From Bacteroidota bacterium (GTDB taxonomy: Bacteria; Bacteroidota; Bacteroidia; Chitinophagales; Chitinophagaceae), in contig JAURLW010000059.1 in assembly GCA_030831005.1 (NCBI GenBank), positions 1 through 13,338 of the forward strand: a stretch of DNA of 13,338 nucleotides. Direction: 5' to 3'. Numbering within the stretch: the stretch's first letter is position 1; every line of letters begins with the position of its first letter. The notes under the pieces were generated by a model that was given only the letters and a program-made list of their open reading frames with translations, searched no databases and was not told the DNA's origin. Shown here piece after piece: positions 1-6,319 of this stretch. The position numbers and the translations under genes are program-made.

Positions 1-116
1 AATGGGCAATTGGCCACATAATTAGCCCCACGTTTTTTCAAACGAATAAACTGCTCAATTATTTCTACAATATCAGCACGCTGTAAAACTTCTTCTATGG
101 ATTGAGGTAAAATCAC
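1..116 (-). CDS. dnaG: DNA primase DnaG, N-terminal fragment (continues beyond the left edge)
   Basis: The minus strand from a GTG at 116 reads MILPQSIEEVLQRADIVEII, followed by a segment ending KKRGANYVANCPF. This is the start of the CHC2 zinc-binding domain of bacterial DnaG, where the family pattern is I-E-E-[IV]-[LV]-x-R-A-D-I-V-E-[VI]-[IV] and then L-K-[KR]-x-G-x-N-[YF]-x-x-x-C-P-F-H. The Cys at residue 37 would be the first zinc ligand; the His that follows lies outside the window. DnaG makes RNA primers for Okazaki fragments at the replication fork. The GTG start is chosen because an in-frame TAA lies four codons upstream (126-128) and no ATG is available. Only about 38 codons are visible, so length and integrity cannot be judged. 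The gene starts 34 bp after the terminator hairpin of the gene behind it, so it probably has its own promoter. Confidence 0.88.
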   Translation of the reverse strand, partial: MILPQSIEEVLQRADIVEIIEQFIRLKKRGANYVANCP

Positions 117-149
117 AACACTAAATTACACTTATTCCTTTAAAAAATG

Positions 150-183
150 AAAATGCCCAAAACAGTGACGTTTTGGGCATTTT
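150..183 (-). terminator. Rho-independent terminator of the sugar-phosphate isomerase gene
   Basis: A perfect 14-bp stem (150-163 pairing with 170-183, core AAAATGCCCAAAAC) closes a 6-nt loop. On the minus strand the stem ends in a T-rich run that continues to about position 141. It lies 15 bp after the stop codon of the minus-strand isomerase gene and separates it from dnaG, which is read in the same direction. Confidence 0.9.
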
Positions 184-198
184 ATATGATCCATTCAA

Positions 199-1185
199 TT
201 ATTTAGATTTTGCCAAAGCTCCTTTTAAATAATCAATTACTTTAACTTCTGTAGGATCTAGTTTATTTAATTCCGCTAAATCTACAGATACGAAATCGGT
301 AAGATGAATTAAATAAAATGCACGCTCTAAATAGCTTTTGCCTTTAGAATGGATTTCTATAATAGTCTTGGTGTATTTCTTAAATACTTCTTTATTGATT
401 TCCATACGCATTTGTGTACGTTTGTAATCGGTAGTATTTCTCAATAACACAACCGCTTGATTAGGATCTTTCTTTCTCCAACCAACAAGTTCATTATGAT
501 TCATTTCTGGGATTACATGATGCCAGCAAAGCATTTTGCCATTTTCATTGATTTGCTGACGGAAACGAACAGCAACTCCTTCAAAATCAGCAGCAGCATA
601 TACAATAGGCATTTTATTCACTAATTTTTTTGCCACAGCTTTAGCTTCTTTTTGTATAGCTTTAGCTTCTTTTTTCAATAGATTTATAGTTGCTTTTAAG
701 TCTTTTTCAAATGATTTTTTTACATATCCTAAATGATGTAATACATACAAAACTTGCACCATAGAATAGCCTAAGCAAGATCTTGGAGGTATACCTGAAG
801 GTATAATAACGCAATCTAAATTATGTTTTTTAGCTAATTCTTGCACTTTACCACCTGATGTAATACAAATTACAGTTGCTTTCATTTTAATAGCTTGCTG
901 CATAGCTGCTAATGTTTCTTCTGTATTTCCTGAATAAGAAGAAATTAGCACCAAGGATTTTTCATTGATAAATCCTGGTAAAAAATAATCTTTATTAACG
1001 ATAAAAGGGATAGAACAGCTATCAGCAATATAGTTTTGTGTGATAGAACCACCGATACCACTACCGCCTAAACCAGATAAAACTATATTTTGAAAATTAT
1101 TTTTTTTAGTTTTAAACGAATTTTTGTTTCCAATAGCTATAGCTTCTGCTAATTGTTGTGGGAAATTAACTACAAGTTGTTTCAT
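199..1185 (-). CDS. Bifunctional phosphoglucose/phosphomannose isomerase (SIS-domain protein)
   Basis: Cytoplasmic enzyme interconverting fructose 6-phosphate with glucose 6-phosphate and mannose 6-phosphate, linking glycolysis with mannose and nucleotide-sugar metabolism. The 328-residue length fits the PGI/PMI family. Visible motifs are the sugar-phosphate loop GLGGSGIGG (38-46), the SIS signature SSYSGNTEET (82-91), PPRSCLGY (133-140), and the family signature NENGKM...H.IPEMNHNELVGW (213-236). That last motif holds the Glu (E215) and His residues corresponding to the catalytic ones of archaeal PGI/PMI; this assignment is from family knowledge. A Lys/Ala-rich helix around 171-188 contains a short tandem repeat. 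The ATG at 1185 gives a normal N-terminus. The gene is divergent from yraN across 22 bp and ends at a strong terminator. Whether it is the main glucose-6-phosphate isomerase of the cell cannot be told from this window. Confidence 0.9.
   Translation of the reverse strand: MKQLVVNFPQQLAEAIAIGNKNSFKTKKNNFQNIVLSGLGGSGIGGSITQNYIADSCSIPFIVNKDYFLPGFINEKSLVLISSYSGNTEETLAAMQQAIKMKATVICITSGGKVQELAKKHNLDCVIIPSGIPPRSCLGYSMVQVLYVLHHLGYVKKSFEKDLKATINLLKKEAKAIQKEAKAVAKKLVNKMPIVYAAADFEGVAVRFRQQINENGKMLCWHHVIPEMNHNELVGWRKKDPNQAVVLLRNTTDYKRTQMRMEINKEVFKKYTKTIIEIHSKGKSYLERAFYLIHLTDFVSVDLAELNKLDPTEVKVIDYLKGALAKSK
637..674. repeat. 21-bp tandem duplication inside the isomerase gene
   Basis: The 17-nt unit AGCTTTAGCTTCTTTTT occurs at 637-653 and again at 658-674, giving a period of 21 bp (seven codons). 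In the protein it encodes two similar EAKA-containing heptads near residues 172-186 in a lysine-rich helix. It keeps the reading frame. Confidence 0.8.
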
Positions 1186-1206
1186 TATTTTAAAATTTTA
1201 CTTTTG
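1177..1206 (+). promoter_or_regulatory. Candidate Bacteroidota promoter for yraN, abutting the start codon
   Basis: A TTG at 1177-1179 is followed after 19 nt by TACTTTTG at 1199-1206, an exact TAnnTTTG match with the usual spacing. The box ends one base before the ATG at 1208, so a transcript from it would be leaderless or would start inside the first codon. Confidence 0.5.
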
Positions 1207-1207
1207 A

Positions 1208-1588
1208 ATGAGTCACAAAAATACAAAAACTGGTGCAGTTGGCGAGCAAATAGCAAAAGAATATTTAGTCCAAAAAGGATATGTTATCATAGCATGCAAT
1301 TGGAGGGCTCAGCACAAAGAAATTGATATCATTGCAAAAAACAAGGATGTTTTAGTTTTTATAGAAGTTAAAACTAGACGGAGTAATACATTTGGATTCC
1401 CAGAGGAAGCGGTTACTGCAAAAAAAAGACAATTATTGTTTTTGGCAGCTCATGCCTTTATAGAACAATATACCAGCTATTCAAATATTCAATTTGATAT
1501 AATAAGTGTAGCTTTAAAAAATAAAAAAGTGAAGGATTCGAAAACAGAAATCATCCATTATGAAGATGCATTTTATGGAAACAACTAA
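1208..1588 (+). CDS. yraN: YraN/UPF0102 family endonuclease-like protein
   Basis: A small (126 aa) cytoplasmic protein of the YraN/UPF0102 family, which has a restriction-endonuclease/Holliday-junction-resolvase-like fold. Its biological role is not settled. Visible family features are GAVGEQIAKEYLVQKGY (residues 9-25), NWRAQHKEIDIIAKN (31-45) and VFIEVKTRRS (50-59). The last two form the PD-(D/E)xK-like pattern, with E38, D40, E53 and K55 as probable metal and catalytic positions. The C-terminus ending HYEDAFY matches the usual end of Bacteroidota members, so the gene looks complete. The ATG at 1208 is the only reasonable start; GAVGE begins eight codons later, as is normal for the family. 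It is divergent from the isomerase gene, and a remnant of another gene begins directly after its stop codon. Confidence 0.88.
   Translation: MSHKNTKTGAVGEQIAKEYLVQKGYVIIACNWRAQHKEIDIIAKNKDVLVFIEVKTRRSNTFGFPEEAVTAKKRQLLFLAAHAFIEQYTSYSNIQFDIISVALKNKKVKDSKTEIIHYEDAFYGNN
1216..1223 (-). promoter_or_regulatory. Candidate Bacteroidota -7 box for the isomerase gene
   Basis: The minus strand reads TATTTTTG, an exact match to TAnnTTTG, 30 nt upstream of the ATG at 1185. A possible -33 TTTG lies at 1250-1247 (minus), but its 23-nt spacing is longer than usual. The box sits inside the first codons of yraN, so the two divergent promoters overlap. Confidence 0.45.
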
Positions 1589-1740
1589 ATTTTACCATTA
1601 GATTGGAAATAGAAGCTAATTTTATGGCGCATTTTAAAGCTATTAGAAATTTGTGCAATCAAGACCAAAAGCATACATTTGATAAGCTAAGCAATGAATT
1701 CCCGAAATTTTTTAGCAAACCTAAGCGACCACGAAAATGA
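1589..1740 (+). pseudogene. C-terminal remnant of a Spy/CpxP-like periplasmic metal-sensor protein (or short ORF)
   Basis: Directly after the yraN stop, one open frame (entering from inside yraN in another frame) reads NFTIRLEIEANFMAHFKAIR, then NLCNQDQKHTFDKLSNEF, and ends with a basic tail KPKRPRK and TGA at 1738-1740. The pattern H-F-x-x-I-R-x-L-C-x-x-x-Q-x-x-x-F-D-x-L with a Pro/Arg-rich end resembles the last 45 or so residues of Bacteroidota Spy/CpxP-like 'periplasmic heavy metal sensor' proteins. This is recognition from memory, not a search. There is no signal peptide or N-terminal helix. An ATG at 1624 would give a 38-aa peptide, but the resemblance extends upstream of it, which favours a 5'-deleted remnant. 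Its stop overlaps the next start codon as ATGA, so it may once have been, or still be, translationally coupled to the MbnP-family gene. Confidence 0.5.
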
Positions 1741-2372
1741 AACTACTCCTTTTTGTAATTCTATGTATAAGTCTTCCAGTTTCTAGTTTTTGTCAAGCTA
1801 TTCAATTCAAAAGCAAGATCAATCAAGATCATTTTATTTTCACTTCAGCTGATACAATTGAAATTAAGGTATTGAAATTTTATATAGCTAATCTTCAATT
1901 TTGGAGAAAAGGGAAATTAGTACAAACCGATAAAAAAGGAGCTTATTTAATAGATGTATTAAAGGATGCAACTACTATTATACCCTATAAAAAAAGCTCA
2001 GATTCCCTTAGTTTTATTTTAGGTGTTGATAGCCTTATTCAAAAAAAAGGCGCTATGGGTGCTGGATTAGACCCTAGCAATGGCATGTACTGGACTTGGC
2101 AAAGCGGCTATATACATTTCAAACTAGAAGCCATTACGAATGGTGCAAGAAATTTACAATTACATATTGGAGGTTATAGCGCTCCTTATAATACCATTCA
2201 AGCTATTGGCTTCCCAATCAATAGGCTCAAGAACAATTGCATACAATTTGATTTGCTTGCATTTCTAAAACATATCGACCTCAGCAACACGAAAAAAATC
2301 ATGTCGCCATGTGCTGAAGCCGTTCTAATTTCTACCAATATAGCACAATCATTTTCTATTTGTCATGACTAA
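1737..2372 (+). CDS. MbnP-family periplasmic protein (putative copper-binding partner of a dihaem peroxidase)
   Basis: A 211-residue exported protein. Residues 1-20 form a Sec signal peptide (hydrophobic run LLLFVILCISLPV, probable cleavage near FCQA). Family features include KVLKFYIANLQF (44-55), GVDSLIQKKGAMGAGLDP (96-113), GMYWTWQSGYIHFKLE (116-131) and LQLHIGGYSAPYNT (140-153), with a conserved tail around KKIMSPCAEAV. In characterised MbnP proteins a tryptophan is converted to kynurenine by the partner dihaem enzyme MbnH, and copper is bound with help from this residue and histidines. W119 and W121 and H143 are the visible candidates, but which is used cannot be assigned here. The start overlaps the upstream remnant (ATGA), and the end overlaps the peroxidase gene by 8 bp, so the pair is translationally coupled. 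There is no methanobactin operon context. Family assignment is fairly sure; copper binding is inferred. Confidence 0.8.
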   Translation: MKLLLFVILCISLPVSSFCQAIQFKSKINQDHFIFTSADTIEIKVLKFYIANLQFWRKGKLVQTDKKGAYLIDVLKDATTIIPYKKSSDSLSFILGVDSLIQKKGAMGAGLDPSNGMYWTWQSGYIHFKLEAITNGARNLQLHIGGYSAPYNTIQAIGFPINRLKNNCIQFDLLAFLKHIDLSNTKKIMSPCAEAVLISTNIAQSFSICHD

Positions 2373-3387
2373 AATTAGCACCCTACTAATTATTGCTATT
2401 TTATTCGTGCTACTTTGTAGTAGTCGACTAGAGAAAAATTTATTGCCTAGCTATTTCCCAAAACCGCGTTATGATTTTGCCAGCAATCCATTTAAAAAAG
2501 ACATTATAACATTGGGAAGAAGATTATTTTACGATCCCATTTTATCTAAAAACAATACCCTATCCTGCGCTAGTTGTCATTCGCCATACAATGCCTTTGC
2601 ACATGTAGACCACGAACTAAGCCATGGTATTTATGACCGCATTGGCATAAGAAACGCACCTGCATTATTTAATTTAGCTTGGGCTCCGTATTTTATGCTC
2701 GATGGGGCCATACATCATTTAGACATGCAAGCATTAGCGCCTTTGAGTGATAGCAATGAAATGAACAACTCCATTGAAATGGTACTTTTTCAACTCAATA
2801 AAGATGCCTCTTATCAGCAACAATTTAAACAGTGCTTTCGCGACTCAACTATTACTGGAGAACATTTTTTAAAAGCAATTGCTCAATTTATGCTAAGCTT
2901 AGTTAGTGCAGAAAGCAAATACGACAGTGTTATGCGTGGCGATGCGCATTTTACTGCTCAAGAAAATAATGGCTATCAATTATTCCAAAAGCATTGCAAT
3001 AGTTGCCACCAAGCGCCCTTGTTTACGAATTATGAATTTATTAATACTGGTCTAGCTGAAAACTCGGCTATTCATGACTATGGTCGATTTAGGATTACTA
3101 AAAATGAAAATGATTCATTTAAATTTAAAGTGCCGTCTTTGCGCAATATAGCTTTTACCTATCCCTATATGCACGATGGAAGGTATGCATCTTTAAAAGA
3201 TGTTTTGAAATTTTATACCACAATCCATACTTTTCAAAAAAACACCGACATACGCTTACAAAAACCAATGCCCATATCTGCAAATGAGCAAGTTGACATC
3301 ATTAGTTTTTTATTATGTCTAAGCGATAATAAATTTATTTTTAATTCTAAACATACTTACCCAAAAAATATACTTAAAAATCAATAA
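2365..3387 (+). CDS. MauG/MbnH-type dihaem cytochrome c peroxidase
   Basis: A 340-residue periplasmic protein with two c-haem sites, CASCH (68-72) and CNSCH (211-215), one in each cytochrome domain as in bacterial cytochrome c peroxidases and MauG. An N-terminal hydrophobic segment (5-18, ending LLC) is a signal peptide or anchor; the lipobox is imperfect because Leu precedes Cys18. Other landmarks are GRRLFYDPILSKNNTLSC (51-68), the Q-A-L-A-P-L...E-M segment (122-133), VPSLRNIAFTYPYMHDGRY (256-274) and KFY (282-284). Two departures are notable. Residue 112 in FMLDG is Leu where FWDG is usual. Tyr284 sits where classical peroxidases have a distal Met, which resembles MauG with its Tyr ligand. 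The gene overlaps its MbnP-family neighbour by 8 bp, which suggests oxidative modification of that protein instead of simple peroxide removal. The exact substrate is inferred. Confidence 0.87.
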   Translation: MTKISTLLIIAILFVLLCSSRLEKNLLPSYFPKPRYDFASNPFKKDIITLGRRLFYDPILSKNNTLSCASCHSPYNAFAHVDHELSHGIYDRIGIRNAPALFNLAWAPYFMLDGAIHHLDMQALAPLSDSNEMNNSIEMVLFQLNKDASYQQQFKQCFRDSTITGEHFLKAIAQFMLSLVSAESKYDSVMRGDAHFTAQENNGYQLFQKHCNSCHQAPLFTNYEFINTGLAENSAIHDYGRFRITKNENDSFKFKVPSLRNIAFTYPYMHDGRYASLKDVLKFYTTIHTFQKNTDIRLQKPMPISANEQVDIISFLLCLSDNKFIFNSKHTYPKNILKNQ

Positions 3388-3396
3388 CTTTAATTA

Positions 3397-3410
3397 CATG
3401 CAATTGCATG
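3397..3410. repeat. Perfect 14-bp palindrome between the peroxidase and YHYH genes
   Basis: CATGCAATTGCATG equals its own reverse complement. It contains the candidate -33 TTG (3404-3406) of the YHYH gene, so it could be an operator for a dimeric regulator. In AT-rich DNA of this length about one such palindrome is expected by chance, so its position is the only argument. Confidence 0.35.
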
Positions 3411-3432
3411 CTTCCATCGTCTAATAAATTTC
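3404..3432 (+). promoter_or_regulatory. Possible promoter of the YHYH gene
   Basis: A TTG at 3404-3406 is followed after 18 nt by TAAATTTC at 3425-3432, one mismatch from TAnnTTTG. The ATG at 3445 would then have a leader of only a few bases. The gene could also be read through from the peroxidase gene, as no terminator separates them. Confidence 0.35.
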
Positions 3433-3444
3433 AAAAATAATTCA

Positions 3445-4782
3445 ATGAAAAAATACATACTCTTATGCCTTGGTATTTCACTTGTATTTCAAGTAAGCGC
3501 ACAAACCAATCCAGCAATAACATCTTGGTTAAGAAATACAACTAATATTATGGGTCGTCATTATGTGAGTGGCAATTCAACAGCCATTCAAGATGCTGTG
3601 CCTGCAAATGTACAAACTGTGCAATATTCAGCTACAAGTGTGTATATAAGCACTACAGGTATTCCTGCCTATGTTACAGGCCCTTTCCTTGATGGTAATC
3701 CTTCTTTGGCAAGTAACCAAAATGCAATTTTTAAAATCCCTTTAAACCCAACACAAAATACGGGTAATCCTACACCTACTACAGGTGGCAATATTGGAAT
3801 TTTCATTAATGGCGTAGCGCTCTTCGATTATAGAGATGGTGTATCTTGGAATAATGCACAACAAAAATTATGTGGAGGCCCAATACAACCGCCTTGCATG
3901 GGCGATGGATTATGGAATCGTGATGCTGTTGTAGCAGAGCGTGTTGGATTTGACTGTGCTAAAGGTCATCCTGCAATGGGCAACTATCACCATCACCAAA
4001 ACCCAAGTGCCTTTAAATTAGATCTGAATGTAATTTCTACCGTTTGTAATTTATATGATGCTGATGGCTTGTATGTTATTGATAGCACTAAACATGCTCC
4101 TTTAATTGGTTATGCTTATGATGGCTTTCCTATTTATGGAGCATATGCTTACAAAAATCTAGATGGTACAGGAGGTATTGTTCGCATGAAATCGTCTTAC
4201 CGATTAAAAACAATGACAACCAGAACAAATGGACCTGCAGTTAATAGCACTTACCCTTTGGGTTTATTTAAAGAAGATTATGAATATATAGCGCCAACAA
4301 CTGGTCAAACTGATTATTTGGATGCTCATAATGGGCGTATTTGTAAAACTCCTGAATACCCCAATGGTATTTATTGCTATTTTGCTACCGTAGATGCTAA
4401 CTGGAACTCAGCTTATCCTTATGTTGTTGGTCCAACTTTTTATGGCAATAAAATTGCAACTAAAGTAACTAGTATCACTGAAAGCACCACTACTTACAAT
4501 CCAAGTACCGCATCTATTACTAGTAACTTAACAGCAGCGGACATAGCCGTATTCCCTAATCCAAGTAGTGATCTTATTGCGGTACAATTAAACGACTTAA
4601 CCAAAACAGAAGTTGTACTGAGTCTTTATGATTTACAAGGTAAGTTGATGGATGTGAAAACTATTTATCCAGGCACTACCATAGCCTATTTTGATACCAA
4701 AACATATTATGCAGGCATTTACATTCTAAAAATTACTCAAGCAGACAAAACACTGACCCAACAAATTAGTATTCAAAAATAA
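3445..4782 (+). CDS. Secreted YHYH-domain protein with T9SS C-terminal sorting domain
   Basis: A 445-residue exported protein. A signal peptide (1-20, ending VSAQ) is followed by a large YHYH domain and a C-terminal type IX secretion domain (about 366-445, with VFPNPSSD at 369-376, a YYAGIYILKI strand and final ISIQK). YHYH-type signatures include GDGLWNRDAV (153-162), GHPAMGNYHHHQNP (174-187), LIGYAYDGFPIYGAYAY (220-236) and LDAHNGRICKTPEYPNGIYCY (292-312, broken by variable residues). The three histidines of NYHHHQ and H175 suggest metal binding, but the domain has no agreed biochemical function. The T9SS tail implies transit through the periplasm and then release or attachment at the cell surface. 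The gene follows the MbnP/peroxidase pair by 57 bp on the same strand and ends at a strong terminator, so the three genes look like one functional group. Confidence 0.85.
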   Translation: MKKYILLCLGISLVFQVSAQTNPAITSWLRNTTNIMGRHYVSGNSTAIQDAVPANVQTVQYSATSVYISTTGIPAYVTGPFLDGNPSLASNQNAIFKIPLNPTQNTGNPTPTTGGNIGIFINGVALFDYRDGVSWNNAQQKLCGGPIQPPCMGDGLWNRDAVVAERVGFDCAKGHPAMGNYHHHQNPSAFKLDLNVISTVCNLYDADGLYVIDSTKHAPLIGYAYDGFPIYGAYAYKNLDGTGGIVRMKSSYRLKTMTTRTNGPAVNSTYPLGLFKEDYEYIAPTTGQTDYLDAHNGRICKTPEYPNGIYCYFATVDANWNSAYPYVVGPTFYGNKIATKVTSITESTTTYNPSTASITSNLTAADIAVFPNPSSDLIAVQLNDLTKTEVVLSLYDLQGKLMDVKTIYPGTTIAYFDTKTYYAGIYILKITQADKTLTQQISIQK

Positions 4783-4796
4783 AATGTAATTACAAC

Positions 4797-4826
4797 AAAA
4801 AGCCCCGAAGAATTTCGGGGCTTTTT
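4797..4826. terminator. Bidirectional Rho-independent terminator between the YHYH gene and guaB
   Basis: A 13-bp stem (4797-4809 pairing with 4814-4826) has the core AGCCCCGAA/TTCGGGGCT, a 4-nt loop and T/A tracts on both sides. It lies between two convergent genes, 15 bp after the plus-strand stop and 21 bp after the minus-strand stop, and can serve both. Confidence 0.92.
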
Positions 4827-4846
4827 TATTGAACTATTAAAATTAA

Positions 4847-6316
4847 TTATCTACTGTAATTAGGCGCTTCTTTTGTAATCACAATATCGTGTGGATGGCT
4901 TTCAGCCATAGATGCACTTGTAATGCGAACGAATTGCGCTTGCTCTTGTAAAGTTTTTATGTCTTTAGCTCCACAATAACCCATGCCGGCTCTCAAACCA
5001 CCTACAAATTGTTGGATCACTTCACTTAAGGTTCCTTTGTAAGGCACTCTACCTACAATGCCTTCTGGTACTAATTTCTTAATATCTGCTTCAACATCTT
5101 GAAAATAACGATCACTCGATCCTTCTTTCATAGCTTCTACAGAACCCATGCCTCTATAAGATTTAAATTTCCTTCCTTCGTAGATAATAGTCTCGCCCGG
5201 ACTTTCTTCTGTACCTGCAAAGATAGAGCCTGCCATAACCGTTGATGCACCAGCGACCAAAGCCTTCACCATATCTCCAGTATAACGGATACCACCATCA
5301 GCAATTACCGGAATACCCCTTTTTTTCAACATTGCAGATGCTTCAATTACAGCACTTAATTGTGGGACACCAGCTCCCGTTACTACTCTGGTAGTACAAA
5401 TAGAACCTGGTCCCACACCCACCTTCACGGCATCAGCCCCAGCATCTGCTAAAGCTTTTGCACCAGCAGCAGTTGCTACATTACCCGCAATTACTTGTAC
5501 GTCTTTAAATGATTTTTTTACCAATTTCACCATATCCAATACCCCTTTCGAATGCCCATGAGCACTATCCAAGGTAATGACATCTACTCCTGCAGTTTTT
5601 AAAGCTGCTACCCTATCTAAGGTATCTGCCGTAATACCCACAGCAGCACCAACTAAAAGTCGACCAAATTGATCTTTACAAGCAAAAGGATGGCTTTTTA
5701 AATGAATAATATCTCTAAAGGTGATTAATCCTTTTAACTTTCCTGCTTTATCAACGATAGGTAATTTTTCAATTTTGTATTGTTCCAAGATACCTTCTGC
5801 TTTCTGCATGGTAGTACCTATAGGCGCAACAACCAATTTGTCTTTGGTCATTACTTCTTTGATTTTTTTCTTCGGATTTTTCTCGAAACGCAAATCTCTA
5901 TTGGTTAGGATACCTACTAATTTATTAGATGCATCTACAATAGGAATACCTCCAATTTTATGCTCACGCATCAAACGAAGAGCATCACCAACAGACGCTT
6001 CAGGAGCCAAGGTTATGGGATCTATAATCAATCCACTTTCTTGGCGTTTTACTTTTCTAACTAATTCTGCTTGTTTTTCAATACTCATATTCTTATGCAG
6101 AATACCAATTCCACCTTCCCGAGCCAAGGCGATAGCTAAACGATCTTCCGTAACCGTATCCATGGCAGCTGATACCATAGGCATGTTTACTTGAATGTCT
6201 CTCGTTAAATAAGATTGGATATTTACCTCTCTAGGAAGTACTTCTGAATAAGCAGGAACTAGTAAAACATCATCAAATGTTAGTCCTTCACCGTAGAATT
6301 TAGACTTTGTTGCCAT
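4847..6316 (-). CDS. guaB: IMP dehydrogenase
   Basis: Catalyses the NAD-dependent oxidation of IMP to XMP, the committed step of guanine nucleotide synthesis. With the ATG at 6316 the protein has 489 residues, the normal bacterial length. The N-terminus has LTFDDVLLVPAYSEVLP. A pair of CBS domains follows (about 95-205, with GGIPIVD and EKLPIVD strands). The catalytic loop GPGSICTTRVV carries Cys307. Phosphate-binding ADGGIRYTGD (339-348), GSIFAGTEESPG, YRGMGS, the flap GRVPYKG and GLRAGMGYCG are all intact. Two upstream codons (TTG CAC from 6322) are open, but that TTG is the end of a TATCTTTG promoter box, so the ATG is the better start. The gene is divergent from an acyl-CoA synthetase gene and ends at a bidirectional terminator. 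No purine gene is adjacent. Confidence 0.96.
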   Translation of the reverse strand: MATKSKFYGEGLTFDDVLLVPAYSEVLPREVNIQSYLTRDIQVNMPMVSAAMDTVTEDRLAIALAREGGIGILHKNMSIEKQAELVRKVKRQESGLIIDPITLAPEASVGDALRLMREHKIGGIPIVDASNKLVGILTNRDLRFEKNPKKKIKEVMTKDKLVVAPIGTTMQKAEGILEQYKIEKLPIVDKAGKLKGLITFRDIIHLKSHPFACKDQFGRLLVGAAVGITADTLDRVAALKTAGVDVITLDSAHGHSKGVLDMVKLVKKSFKDVQVIAGNVATAAGAKALADAGADAVKVGVGPGSICTTRVVTGAGVPQLSAVIEASAMLKKRGIPVIADGGIRYTGDMVKALVAGASTVMAGSIFAGTEESPGETIIYEGRKFKSYRGMGSVEAMKEGSSDRYFQDVEADIKKLVPEGIVGRVPYKGTLSEVIQQFVGGLRAGMGYCGAKDIKTLQEQAQFVRITSASMAESHPHDIVITKEAPNYSR

Positions 6317-6319
6317 GTG

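Noticed and set aside
1570..1740. Idea that the frame after yraN is a frameshifted extension of yraN
   Set aside because: YraN already ends with the family-typical EDAFY tail, and the following sequence resembles a periplasmic sensor C-terminus, not a nuclease.
5721..6194. 157-codon open frame on the plus strand inside guaB
   Set aside because: It is antisense to the intact, highly conserved IMP dehydrogenase gene and its translation resembles no family I know; it is a shadow frame.
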